This document shows, in pieces, positions 36,043-44,934 of a stretch of 64,000 nt of DNA. Position 1 is the first letter of the stretch. Every line of letters begins with the position of its first letter. A program made the translations under genes and the position numbers. The stretch comes from Oscillatoria sp. FACHB-1406 (lineage in GTDB: Bacteria; Cyanobacteriota; Cyanobacteriia; Cyanobacteriales; Spirulinaceae): positions 1-64,000 of the forward strand of contig NZ_JACJSM010000015.1 in the NCBI RefSeq assembly GCF_014698145.1. The letters run 5' to 3'. The notes beneath the pieces were generated by a model. It had not been told where the DNA came from, made no database searches, and saw only the letters and a list, made by a program, of their open reading frames with translations.

Positions 36043-37379
36043 AAATTTACCCGAATCTCGAATTTAAGGCTTCGTGTCCCCAAGATGGAGTAACCTTGCA
36101 ATGGTTAGGCGTTGCGATTCCGGGGATGCGGTGTTTAGCGGATGGAATTTGTCCGACTTGCAATGCCCGCTACTATGCAGATTTACCCGTTTCTCACGCC
36201 TTAGAATTGCCAATGATTTTGAATCGGGAAACGGGAGAAATTTACGACCCTAAAGATGTAGAATGGTTTCGCCGTCCCTTAAAAGAAGGATTTCGCGCGC
36301 CGATTGAAGAAGAAATCGTGCCGCAGGTGCATCGGTTTTTAGAATGCGATCGCATTATTATTGTAAATTGTCTTGACTACCTTTACGGTCATTGTTTGTT
36401 AAAATTACTCAACGTTCAGCGGCATCTCGACGAACATCCCGAACTCGGATGTTGCGTTCTGGTTCCCTCGCAATTGTTGCATTTGGTTCCCGATGGTGTT
36501 GCAGAAATTTGGGAGTTTCCGCGATCGATTTCTGAGGGGGGTAAATGGTATTCTTCCCTGCAACGTTGGATAAACGAAAAAATTTCCAATTACCAAGAAT
36601 GCTATCTCAGTCCTGCTTATTCGCATCCCAGCCATCGGGTTTACGATTTGCGGCGTTTTGTGCGTAATTTGCCCGATCTTTCCGATAAAATTCGCGATCG
36701 CGCTCCGATTATTTTATTCAGCTATCGCGAAGATCGCCCTTGGGGTAGAACTCTACAACAACAGCAGCAGAAATTGCAAAATCTTTACGAGCGTTTGAGT
36801 CGGATTTTTCCGGAAATGCTGTTTGTTTTAGTCGGTTTTGGGAGGGAAAATCGGATTCAAAATACCGGCGCTGAAGTGTTAGATTTAAGAGCAGAGAAAT
36901 TTGAGGTAGAGCGCGATCGCTTGTGGATGGCTTATATGAGTGTAGCGGATTGCGCGATCGGCGTACATGGTTCTAATATGCTCCTCCCTTCTGGTTTGGC
37001 AAAATCTACCATAACTTTAGTCCCGCGATCGCGCCTCGGTAATATTTTCCAAGATACTTTATTTCCCCACAATCTCCACGATGCGCGCGATATTCTCTTG
37101 CAATATCGCTCGATTTATGGTAGTGAAGACCTTTCCGATCTTCGCAGTTCTACCGTCGCTGAAATTGCGATCGCTCTGTTGGCTTTTCAACAACAGCAGT
37201 CTTTTTGGTTTAAAGTAGGCGAAGAGGAAATTTCTTCTCCTGAAGTATCTCGCGTGCAACAGTTTGCGACGCAATACTTTCTACCCTTTCCTTTTCGTCC
37301 ATTAAGGATTTATGGAAAACTGACCCTCAGAGTTAAAAATTTTCTGAACGATTACTTAGAGCGCTTAGACGAGCGGTAA
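36036..37379 (+). CDS. Putative glycosyltransferase (GT61/DUF563-like C-terminus)
   Basis: 447 residues from a GTG start. The N-terminal ~120 residues include a CPTCNARYYADLP cysteine pair. The C-terminal half holds ILFSYREDRPWGR, EMLFVLVGFGRE and the ADCAIGVHGSNMLLPSGLA block that resembles the GT61 HGA(N) motif. Function as a glycosyltransferase is inferred from that motif and from the locus; the N-terminus is not recognised. Confidence 0.55.
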   Translation: MLKIYPNLEFKASCPQDGVTLQWLGVAIPGMRCLADGICPTCNARYYADLPVSHALELPMILNRETGEIYDPKDVEWFRRPLKEGFRAPIEEEIVPQVHRFLECDRIIIVNCLDYLYGHCLLKLLNVQRHLDEHPELGCCVLVPSQLLHLVPDGVAEIWEFPRSISEGGKWYSSLQRWINEKISNYQECYLSPAYSHPSHRVYDLRRFVRNLPDLSDKIRDRAPIILFSYREDRPWGRTLQQQQQKLQNLYERLSRIFPEMLFVLVGFGRENRIQNTGAEVLDLRAEKFEVERDRLWMAYMSVADCAIGVHGSNMLLPSGLAKSTITLVPRSRLGNIFQDTLFPHNLHDARDILLQYRSIYGSEDLSDLRSSTVAEIAIALLAFQQQQSFWFKVGEEEISSPEVSRVQQFATQYFLPFPFRPLRIYGKLTLRVKNFLNDYLERLDER

Positions 37380-37439
37380 TAAATGATACCCTTTGTACAA
37401 AGGCAGTTGGGCGATTTTTACCTTAAAAAATACTAAAAA

Positions 37440-38375
37440 ATGATTGAAACTCCTGTTGTTTTGTTTGTATTCAATCGTCCAGACTTAACCGAAATTGTCT
37501 TTAATGCAATTGCTCGAGTCAAGCCCAAAACGTTGTTTGTGATTGCAGATGGTCCCCGCTTCCCTGAAGAAGTAGAACTTTGTAAAAAAACGAGAGAAAT
37601 CATTAATAAAGTAGATTGGAAGTGCGAACTTTTTACAGATTTTTCTGAAGTCAATCTTTACGCAACTCCCCGTATTCATAGCGGCTTAAACTGGGTATTT
37701 TCGCAAGTTGAAGAAGCTATTATTTTTGAAGATGACTGTCTGCCGAGTGATTCTTTCTTCACATTCTGCGAAGAACTTCTCTCGCGATATAGAAATGACG
37801 ATAGGATTATGCACATTAGTGGTAATAATTTTCAAGGATCGCACCCTAGAACTTCCTATAGTTACTATTTCTCTAAGTACCTTCACGGGTGGGGGTGGGC
37901 ATCCTGGCGACGTGCATGGAAACATCTCGATCTATCCATGAAAACTTGGTCTGAATTTAAACAGGAGGGATTACTCGATTTAGTCTGCGAAGATCGATGG
38001 GAAAAGCTGTACTGGATACAAGTTTTCGATCGCTGTTTTACGGATGGACACTTTGAATGGGATTATTCCTGGCTTTATACCGGTTGGAGTCAAAACAGAT
38101 TATCAATTATTCCTAATGTTAATCTTGTTTCTAATATTGGATTTCGGGCTGATGCTACTCATCTCAAAAATGGAAATAGTCCACTCGCTAATATTCCTGC
38201 GGTTGAATTAGAAAACATTAAACATCCTCCTTGCGTCGTGCGGCATAAAGAAGCAGATAATTATACTTTTGACTATGTTTTTGGAGGCAAAAAGTTAAAA
38301 GAGTTACACACAATTCGCGGGAAAATAGCTTGGCGAATCGAACGTTTATATGAGAAGATGAAAGGTAAGATTTGA
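37440..38375 (+). CDS. Glycosyltransferase (GT-A fold, GT2/HlpA-like)
   Basis: 311 residues starting IETPVVLFVFNRPDLTEIVFNAI. The DXD-type motif is EEAIIFEDDCLPSDSFF. ...RRAWKHLDLSMKTW and SWLYTGWSQNRLSIIPNVNLVSNIGF are typical of nucleotide-diphospho-sugar transferases annotated as hemolysin-like HlpA. Likely adds a sugar to the locus glycan. Confidence 0.75.
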   Translation: MIETPVVLFVFNRPDLTEIVFNAIARVKPKTLFVIADGPRFPEEVELCKKTREIINKVDWKCELFTDFSEVNLYATPRIHSGLNWVFSQVEEAIIFEDDCLPSDSFFTFCEELLSRYRNDDRIMHISGNNFQGSHPRTSYSYYFSKYLHGWGWASWRRAWKHLDLSMKTWSEFKQEGLLDLVCEDRWEKLYWIQVFDRCFTDGHFEWDYSWLYTGWSQNRLSIIPNVNLVSNIGFRADATHLKNGNSPLANIPAVELENIKHPPCVVRHKEADNYTFDYVFGGKKLKELHTIRGKIAWRIERLYEKMKGKI

Positions 38376-38430
38376 ACTTAAGTTAATAGAGTGCAATATT
38401 GTGAATAATAGAAGCGATTAAGCCAGCAAA

Positions 38431-39651
38431 ATGAACGTTCTACATCTCAATCAATCGGATATCGGGGGAGGTGCGGCAATTGCTGCTTATCGTCTCCATC
38501 AAGGATTATTGGCAAAGGGGGTAGAATCGCGCTTATTAGTGGGGGCAAAAAAAACGAGTAGCGATCGCGTCGCTGTCGTTCCTCGTCAGTTAAAAATAGA
38601 AGCCCAACTCTCTCGCCTCAATCGCATCCCCAGCCTCAACTACCTTAATGTTATTAGCAGCTTCAATCTCCCGCAACATCCTTTTTTCCAAGAAGCTGAT
38701 GTTCTGAACTTACATAACCTCCATACTGGCTATTTTAACTATCTTGCAATTCCGAAACTAGCAGCAGCAAAACCAACGGTTTGGACGCTACACGATTTAT
38801 GGGCTTTTACCGGACATTGTTCTCATCCCTACGATTGCGATCGCTGGAAAATTGGCTGTGGAAAATGCCCTTACCCAGATACTTACCCTGCTATTCAACG
38901 CGATAATACAAGCATTGAATGGAGACTCAAACGGTGGGCATCCCATCAATCGCCCCTTGCCATTGTGACACCGAGTCATTGGCTCATGCAACGCGCACAG
39001 CAAAGCTTATTGGGAGATCTTCCCATTCATCGAATTCCTCATGGGATTGATGTTGAAATTTATGCCCCCCTAGAAACAGAACAATGTCGTTTCGTACTAG
39101 GAATCCCGAAAGGAAAGAAAGTTTTAATGTTTGCTGCGGAAAATTTAAGCGATCCTTATAAAGGGATAAATTTGTTGCTCCAATCTCTCGCAAAACTTCC
39201 TGCATCTCTAAAAGCGGAATTGTTTTTATTGATCCTAGGCAACGGCGGTGAAGCGATCGCAAAGGCAGCAGATATAGAAAATTTGCATCTTGGATATACA
39301 AGTAGCGATCGCGTCAAATGTATCGCTTATTCTGCCGCAGATTTGTTTCTTATCCCCACTCAAGCAGATGTCTTTTCTTTAGTCGCTCTTGAAGCAATGG
39401 CTTGCGGTACGCCTTCCGTTTCTTTTGCTGTAGGAGGTGTAGGGGATTTAATACGTCCTAGTGTGACGGGATATTTAGCACAACCGGGAGACACGACGGA
39501 TTTTTCGCGGGGAATCCTACAACTGTGGGAAGATGATACTCTACGAGATCGCCTCAGTCAAAATTGCCGCGCGATCGCGGTTAGTGAATATTCCTTAGAA
39601 TTACAAGCCAAACGCTATATCCAACTCTACCAGCAACTCTTGTCCTCTTAA
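38431..39651 (+). CDS. Family 4 glycosyltransferase
   Basis: 406 residues, GT-B fold. N-terminal MNVLHLNQSDIGGGAAIAAYRLHQGL; C-terminal nucleotide-sugar site DLFLIPTQADVFSLVALEAMACGTPSVSFAVGGVGDLI with the EX7E-type glutamates. WTLHDLWAFTGHCSHPYDCDRW is typical of this GT4 subgroup. Retaining transferase in polysaccharide assembly. Confidence 0.9.
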   Translation: MNVLHLNQSDIGGGAAIAAYRLHQGLLAKGVESRLLVGAKKTSSDRVAVVPRQLKIEAQLSRLNRIPSLNYLNVISSFNLPQHPFFQEADVLNLHNLHTGYFNYLAIPKLAAAKPTVWTLHDLWAFTGHCSHPYDCDRWKIGCGKCPYPDTYPAIQRDNTSIEWRLKRWASHQSPLAIVTPSHWLMQRAQQSLLGDLPIHRIPHGIDVEIYAPLETEQCRFVLGIPKGKKVLMFAAENLSDPYKGINLLLQSLAKLPASLKAELFLLILGNGGEAIAKAADIENLHLGYTSSDRVKCIAYSAADLFLIPTQADVFSLVALEAMACGTPSVSFAVGGVGDLIRPSVTGYLAQPGDTTDFSRGILQLWEDDTLRDRLSQNCRAIAVSEYSLELQAKRYIQLYQQLLSS

Positions 39652-39657
39652 CACATT

Positions 39658-40383
39658 ATGCCGCAAATTGTCTCGGCTCTTTTTAAACTTCCCCTACTCC
39701 GAGAACTCAAACCGGGCTGGATCGATACGGCGCGCGCGATCGTTCAAGGGGCTGTTTTTCAAGAGATGACGCGCGCTCATCTCTGGCAGGGAAAATGTTT
39801 GAATGCTGGCTGCGGTGAAGGGTTATATTGCTCATTTTTATCGTCCTTTCCCGATCTGAGCGAAATTGTGAATCTCGACCTAGAAACTCCCCAACTTTAT
39901 TATAGTCGAGTTGACGACAGACATCAAGAGATAAAAGGGTCTTTAACTGCACTTCCGTTTGCAAAGGAAACTTTTGATTGCTGTCTTTGTAGCGAGGTGA
40001 TCGAGCATATTGAAGCGGATGAATTAGCGGTGGCAGAATTGGCTCGCGTTTTAAAAGTAGGTGCAACTTTGTTGCTGAGCGTGCCAACTCCTCCCGCCCC
40101 AAACGATCCCGCTCACGTTCGCGAAGGATATACTTACGAGCAACTTTCTTCTCTCTTAGAACGGCAGGGATTTAAGATTCAATGCCATGCTTACTGTTTC
40201 TACAATCCGATGCGCGTTCTCGACACTCTTTGGCGCTGGCAGTATCGCGTTTTAGGGGCAGAGAAGCGCAACTATTTTCCGCAATTTTTGGTTAAAGGGT
40301 TGGGATATTGCGATCGCGTCTTGAAAGTCGGCAAGCCTTGGGATTTAGTCGTTTTAGCGCGAAAAGAGTCGGAAATCATTTAA
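39658..40383 (+). CDS. Class I SAM-dependent methyltransferase
   Basis: 241 residues with LNAGCGEGLYCSFL (SAM motif I), EIVNLDLETPQ (acidic loop), ALPFAKETFDCCLCSEVIEHIEADELAVAELARVLK and the C-terminal RQGFKI. Methyltransf_11 type. Six bp after the GT4 stop, so the two are coupled; probably modifies the glycan or its precursor. Confidence 0.85.
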   Translation: MPQIVSALFKLPLLRELKPGWIDTARAIVQGAVFQEMTRAHLWQGKCLNAGCGEGLYCSFLSSFPDLSEIVNLDLETPQLYYSRVDDRHQEIKGSLTALPFAKETFDCCLCSEVIEHIEADELAVAELARVLKVGATLLLSVPTPPAPNDPAHVREGYTYEQLSSLLERQGFKIQCHAYCFYNPMRVLDTLWRWQYRVLGAEKRNYFPQFLVKGLGYCDRVLKVGKPWDLVVLARKESEII

Positions 40384-40426
40384 AATCAATCGAAAGAGGC
40401 TGAGTTAAAAAGATTCAATTAATTAA

Positions 40427-41446
40427 ATGCCCACTCTCCATTCTGCCCTAACCCTGGAAAATCTCCCCGCTCCCCCTCCTCAAAAAACGGGTTGGCCTTG
40501 GACGAAACAAAGCGATTCGATAGTCATGAAAGGCGGCGATTTACCTCGCATCACCATTGTTACGCCGAGCTACAATCAAGGGGCGTTTATCGAAGAAACC
40601 ATTCGTTCGATTTTATTACAAAATTATCCAAATTTAGAATATATTATTATCGATGGTGGCAGCACGGATAATACCCTCGAAATTATTCAAAAATACGAGC
40701 CTTTTATTGCCTATTGGAGTAGCGAACCCGATCGCGGCCAGTCGGAAGCCGTCAATAAAGGCTTTCGCCGCGCCACCGGACAGTTAATCGGCTGGCAAAA
40801 CTCCGACGATATTTATCAACCGGGCGCATTTTGGGCGGCGGTACAAAAGTTTAAAGCTTGTCCGCAAGCCGATGTTATTTATGGCAATCTTAACTTTATC
40901 GACGAGGCGAGTCAGTTTATTTCTTCCTATCCAATTGGAGAGGCAAACGTTGAAAACATGATTCCCTATCCTGCGGTTTGCAACCAAGCTGCATTTTTTC
41001 GCGATCGCGTCTTTAAGGAAAATCAATATCTCGATGAATCCCTCAAACATTGCATGGATCAAGAGTTCTTTCTAAGACTGCTGATTAAGGACTATAAATT
41101 CGCCTTCGAGCCAGAATTATTAGCCGGATTTCGCCGACACCAAGCCGCAAAAACCTCCCAACAAGCCGCAATTTGGTCGGAGGAATCCTTCGCGCTTTAC
41201 CGTTCGATTTATCAAAATCGGGAGATTAGCGATCGATTGCGCGATCGCGCGAAAGATTGTCTGATTGGAATTTGTCGCGAAGACTATAGAAACTCAAGAA
41301 TGGAAGCCTTTCGCGACAAAGTTAAGAACTTCAATAAAATTGTCGGTTGGCAAGCCTTAAACCTTGAACTCAGTCTCAAATATATGCTATCCTTTCTTAA
41401 GGAAAATAAAACTGCAAAAATAGAGCCAAATTCTTCCTCGTTTTAG
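40427..41446 (+). CDS. Family 2 glycosyltransferase
   Basis: 339 residues. The GT-A core reads ITIVTPSYNQGAFIEETIRSILLQNYPNLEYIIIDGGSTDNTLEII, then EPDRGQSEAVNKGF and GWQNSDDIYQPGAF (the DXD region is SDD). The C-terminal 80 residues are helical. Inverting transferase of the polysaccharide locus. Confidence 0.9.
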   Translation: MPTLHSALTLENLPAPPPQKTGWPWTKQSDSIVMKGGDLPRITIVTPSYNQGAFIEETIRSILLQNYPNLEYIIIDGGSTDNTLEIIQKYEPFIAYWSSEPDRGQSEAVNKGFRRATGQLIGWQNSDDIYQPGAFWAAVQKFKACPQADVIYGNLNFIDEASQFISSYPIGEANVENMIPYPAVCNQAAFFRDRVFKENQYLDESLKHCMDQEFFLRLLIKDYKFAFEPELLAGFRRHQAAKTSQQAAIWSEESFALYRSIYQNREISDRLRDRAKDCLIGICREDYRNSRMEAFRDKVKNFNKIVGWQALNLELSLKYMLSFLKENKTAKIEPNSSSF

Positions 41447-41452
41447 AACTCA

Positions 41453-42298
41453 ATGGTGAATATTGGCTATCGCGCCGCCCGCGCTCAAGGAAAAGTCAAT
41501 CGCGAACTGTTCTGTAAATTAATCCCCAATATTATCAAAGCGCCGATCGCGTCGGTTGGATCGGTTCCGGCTCGAATTTATGCCCTGTCCTGCGAGCGCG
41601 ATTTCCCCGAACAAGTAGCGAGTTTGCGATCGTTTTTGCGCTGCGTCGGCATTCCCCAACAATTCACAATTGTTTCCGATGGTAGCTATTCCGAATCCAG
41701 TTTAAAAGCACTGCGCGCCATTCATTCTTGCGTCGAAGTTACTCCCTTTTCCGAGTTTGTCAAACCCAACTTACCCGGCGCGGTTTTTGATTATGCAACG
41801 CAAAATCCGATGGGTAAAAAATTAGCAACAATCCTTTCAATTCCCGTCGATCGCGCCGCGCTTTATGTGGACTCCGACGTTCTCTTTTTCGCCGGGGCAA
41901 CAGCGATCGCCGATTTAATTGTCGCACGCGATCGCGAATGTTACTACTTACCCGACTCAGCCCGAGCGCTCGATTTCCGACTGCTAGAAACGGACGCAGA
42001 AGCCGAAAACCCAGTCAATGGCGGCTTTATCCTCCTCAAACGTCCCCTCGATTGGACGGCGGGAATGGAACGCTTTTTAGCCCTAAAAGAACCGCCGAAT
42101 TATTTTAGCGAACAGACGGTCGTACACTTGACAATGCACCATAATCGTGCATTACCGCTTCCCCCGGATAAATATATCATGGCGCGCGACGATGAATTTA
42201 TTTACCGCGATCGCTACGCAGGCGATAACATCGTGTTGCGCCATTACGTCAATCCGGTGCGGCACAAATTGTGGTTCAGCTTGCAAAAATTGCTTTAA
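41453..42298 (+). CDS. Putative GT-A glycosyltransferase (GT8-like)
   Basis: 281 residues. YVDSDVLFFAGATAIADLI supplies a DXD motif, NGGFILLKRPLDW and FSEQTVVHLTMHH match later conserved blocks of GT8/GT24-like enzymes. It is the last gene of the plus-strand locus, 6 bp after the GT2 stop, and is convergent with crtH (7-bp gap). Confidence 0.6.
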   Translation: MVNIGYRAARAQGKVNRELFCKLIPNIIKAPIASVGSVPARIYALSCERDFPEQVASLRSFLRCVGIPQQFTIVSDGSYSESSLKALRAIHSCVEVTPFSEFVKPNLPGAVFDYATQNPMGKKLATILSIPVDRAALYVDSDVLFFAGATAIADLIVARDRECYYLPDSARALDFRLLETDAEAENPVNGGFILLKRPLDWTAGMERFLALKEPPNYFSEQTVVHLTMHHNRALPLPPDKYIMARDDEFIYRDRYAGDNIVLRHYVNPVRHKLWFSLQKLL

Positions 42299-42305
42299 AG
42301 CAACG

Positions 42306-43841
42306 CTACAGACCCAAATCCACCGCAATGCGATGCGCGCAAGCAAAGCCCGAAAACGCCACCGCATTCAACCCTTGCCCCGGAAACGTGCTATCTCCCA
42401 CGCAATATAACCCCGGAACCGCCGTGCGATTAAACGGCATTCCCAACAACCCCGGCAACTTACGCCGAGGAATCGGTCCATACGTTCCATCCTCGCGCCC
42501 CAAAAAGCGGCGATGGGTGCGCGGCGTTCCCACTTCCTGAAAGTCCAATCCCGCTTCAATCCCCGGAAAAATCGCCTCTAACCGACGAACGAGGCGCGCG
42601 GCGGCTTCCTCCTTTTTATCCCGGTAGTCCGAACTCGAAAGCCCTTGCCAGGTTTCCACCCAACTGGGGGTAAAAGTATGCACGATATGATGGCCTTCTG
42701 GGGCTAAACTCGGATCTAACAGGGTGGGAATCGAAACAAAAATCGTTCCCTGTTCGGTTTCCATCTCCGCCCAATCTTCCAGCAAAATATGATGGCATTC
42801 CGTATCGGGGGGCAGAACTTCCGCTTTTACGCCCAAATGCAAGCTGAGGAAACTGGGCGATTTTTGGTAGCGTTTTTGCCAGCGTTTTTCTTGCGGCGGC
42901 ATTTGTTCGGGGGATAGCAATTTCTCGAAAGTATCCCAGCGCGTGGCGTTGGAAACGATGCGTTTGGCGCGATATTCCCGCCCGTCGGCGAGTTTTACGC
43001 CCACCGCTTTGCCATGCTCGAGAATAATATTGGTAACTCTGGCTTTATAGGCGATCGCGCTGCCTGCTTTTTCCAATCCTTCCACCAGCTTTTGGGCAAT
43101 TTGTCCCACGCCGCCTTTAGGATAGTTAATGCCCCCATAGTGGCGATCGCTAAAAACCATTCCCGCATTAATCGCTGGCGTTTTATCCGCTTCCACCACC
43201 GACCAGCAGTAACATTCCATATCGATGAATTTTAACAACTGCGGGTCGCGGATGTAGCGACGGGCAATATCTCCGGCATTTTGGGGTAAATATTTCACCA
43301 AACCCAGACAGGCGAAGGGATGCTGGAAAAAAACGCGCATTAAATAGCGCGGTTCTTCCAACGACAGTAAATCCATCGCATTCAGGCAGTTAAAGACTTT
43401 CCAGCATTCATCGTAGAAGCGGCGAATCCCCTCCCGTTCGTGGGGAAATTTATCGCCCAGTTCTTGCAAAAAATTCTCATAAGCGCGATAAACTTTTAGC
43501 TCCAATCCCTCGGGCAGGTGGTAATGAATTTGACAGGAGTCGGGAATCGTTTCGATACTGACATTAACCGCATCGAGGGCGCGGGTGAGGAGGTTGGTTG
43601 TCCCTTCGGTGCCAAAACCGAAGATCATCGACGCGCCGACATCAAAACGGTAGCCCTCGCGATCGAAATATCCCGCACTGCCGCCCGGTATAAGATAGCG
43701 CTCCAAAACCAGAACTTTAGCACCTTTCGCCGCGAGTTGGGTGGCGGTGACGAGTCCGCCGATTCCAGAACCGATAACAATAACGTCAAAGTTGGCGGTA
43801 AGCGGTTCCGAGGCGGAGCGAGAAACAGAGGTAGCGGTCAT
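42306..43841 (-). CDS. crtH: Carotenoid (prolycopene) isomerase CrtH
   Basis: FAD-dependent isomerase converting poly-cis to all-trans lycopene. About 511 residues from ATG at 43841; the upstream extension of the frame runs into a MITE-like repeat and is not real. FAD-binding [30 protein letters not shown] at the N-terminus, [25 protein letters not shown], and C-terminal [23 protein letters not shown]. Confidence 0.9.
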   Translation of the reverse strand: MTATSVSRSASEPLTANFDVIVIGSGIGGLVTATQLAAKGAKVLVLERYLIPGGSAGYFDREGYRFDVGASMIFGFGTEGTTNLLTRALDAVNVSIETIPDSCQIHYHLPEGLELKVYRAYENFLQELGDKFPHEREGIRRFYDECWKVFNCLNAMDLLSLEEPRYLMRVFFQHPFACLGLVKYLPQNAGDIARRYIRDPQLLKFIDMECYCWSVVEADKTPAINAGMVFSDRHYGGINYPKGGVGQIAQKLVEGLEKAGSAIAYKARVTNIILEHGKAVGVKLADGREYRAKRIVSNATRWDTFEKLLSPEQMPPQEKRWQKRYQKSPSFLSLHLGVKAEVLPPDTECHHILLEDWAEMETEQGTIFVSIPTLLDPSLAPEGHHIVHTFTPSWVETWQGLSSSDYRDKKEEAAARLVRRLEAIFPGIEAGLDFQEVGTPRTHRRFLGREDGTYGPIPRRKLPGLLGMPFNRTAVPGLYCVGDSTFPGQGLNAVAFSGFACAHRIAVDLGL

Positions 43842-43892
43842 AGCGAGGGCAAAACTGAGAAGCGTCCGGTTTTCTAGTGTACCGCTATCCTT

Positions 43893-43988
43893 ATACCAAT
43901 TCAAAATTCAAAATTCAAAATGAAGAAACCTAGATATATTAGGGGTTTCAGCCTCAAGATGTGTCGTCCGAACTCGGAGAATTGGTAT
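43893..43988. repeat. MITE-like repeat (ATACCAATTC ... GAATTGGTAT), left copy
   Basis: A 96-bp stretch with inverted ends ATACCAATTC and GAATTGGTAT. Inside are three AAAATTC units and GAAACCTAGATATATTAGGGGTTTCAGC. The inner part recurs in inverted orientation at 44853-44934. Such elements are common in cyanobacterial intergenic DNA. Confidence 0.65.
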
Positions 43989-44189
43989 GACGCGAAGAAA
44001 TCCCGGTTTTGACAAATTTCGTCCCCAAAAAAAAAGAGGGGGCAGCCTGCTTTCGCCCAGCTATCCCGCCTGCCAATCCTTAATGAGAGGAGAACACTGA
44101 AAATTAATATAACCTTATTGATATAGATTGTCAACACTATCGATAAAAATTCTCAGTTGAACCTCTCGACGGTTGAAACTCGCTCCAAT

Positions 44190-44444
44190 TTAGCGCAACC
44201 AAATTTTGCGTACTAACAAACTGATGACTTCGTTGAGTTTGCCGGTGGGCTGTAAGGGACTCCAAAGCGTCACTTCGGCAAAACCGAGGCGATGGAGTTG
44301 GTGTATGGTGGCTTTTACGGCTTGAGGAGAACCGATAATCGTAATTTTTACGACTTCTGGATGGAATGCTGGAGAAGGCACGAGTTGACCGGTTTTTTCG
44401 GAGTTTTCCGGCGCGTTCGGAGTGGTCAAAAAGTAAGTTTGCAT
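44190..44444 (-). CDS. Small conserved unknown protein, divergent from XRE regulator
   Basis: 84 residues with ribosome-binding site AAGAGG nine bases before the ATG. VVKITIIGSPQAVKATIHQLHRLGFAEVTLWSPLQP looks like a small alpha/beta (ACT/ferredoxin-like) fold. It is transcribed away from the twin palindromes that also precede the XRE gene, so its expression is probably controlled by that regulator. Confidence 0.6.
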   Translation of the reverse strand: MQTYFLTTPNAPENSEKTGQLVPSPAFHPEVVKITIIGSPQAVKATIHQLHRLGFAEVTLWSPLQPTGKLNEVISLLVRKIWLR

Positions 44445-44482
44445 GGCGACGACCTCTTAAATCAAGCTGACGATCTATCTTG

Positions 44483-44498
44483 ACCACAAATTTGTGGT
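44483..44498. promoter_or_regulatory. Palindromic operator 1 (ACCACAAATTTGTGGT)
   Basis: Perfect 16-bp palindrome between the divergent 84-residue gene and the XRE regulator gene. The 14-bp core CCACAAATTTGTGG occurs again 36 bp to the right. Probable binding site of the adjacent XRE protein, controlling both genes. Confidence 0.65.
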
Positions 44499-44519
44499 TA
44501 CTCTCATTGTACGCGATAA

Positions 44520-44533
44520 CCACAAATTTGTGG
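44520..44533. promoter_or_regulatory. Palindromic operator 2 (CCACAAATTTGTGG)
   Basis: Perfect 14-bp palindrome identical in core to the one at 44484-44497 and 40 bp before the XRE start codon. Two identical symmetric sites 36 bp apart suggest cooperative or looped repression. Confidence 0.65.
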
Positions 44534-44572
44534 ATGTTTACTTGCTTCTCGTGCTTTGACAGGATTGAAAGT

Positions 44573-44836
44573 ATGGGAAAAGCGGGACACGCCTTAAAAA
44601 AGACACTGGAAGCGTACAAAATCTCTCAGCGCCACCTCGCAACGGTGCTTGGGGTGAGAAGTTATGTTGTCTACCGCTGGTTCCACGAACAGATTGACCC
44701 CAGCGCGGAAAATACAGCCGCGATCGCGTCGGCTTTGCAACAAATCGACCCCGATGCTGCGAACGCCTTCGTGCGCTTGTATTTGGGCGAATATTTAGAA
44801 GAAAAGCCAGTCCAAGCCGGAAAAGAGGAGGAGTAA
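44573..44836 (+). CDS. XRE-family HTH transcriptional regulator
   Basis: 87 residues from ATG at 44573. An upstream in-frame ATG at 44480 would translate through both palindromes and is rejected. The helix-turn-helix reads LKKTLEAYKISQRHLATVLGVRSYVVYRWFHEQIDPSAENTAAIASAL. No effector domain. Likely autoregulates through the two palindromes. Confidence 0.8.
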   Translation: MGKAGHALKKTLEAYKISQRHLATVLGVRSYVVYRWFHEQIDPSAENTAAIASALQQIDPDAANAFVRLYLGEYLEEKPVQAGKEEE

Positions 44837-44852
44837 TTGCCCATCCGTTTGA

Positions 44853-44934
44853 CGCTGAAACCCCTAACCTATCTAGGCTTTTTAATTTTTAATTTTTAAT
44901 TTTTAATTTTTAATTTTTAATTTTTAATTGGTAT
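44853..44934. repeat. MITE-like repeat, right copy (inverted)
   Basis: CGCTGAAACCCCTAACCTATCT is followed by eight TTTTTAA-type units and ends AATTGGTAT. It is the inverted counterpart of the left copy at 43893. Its outer end supplies the last codons (Asp-Thr-Asn) and the TAA stop of the amidase gene on the minus strand. Confidence 0.65.

Noticed and set aside
44480-44572. Longer N-terminus for the XRE regulator
   Set aside because: It would translate both palindromic operators; the extra residues are Cys/Phe-rich and unlike XRE proteins.
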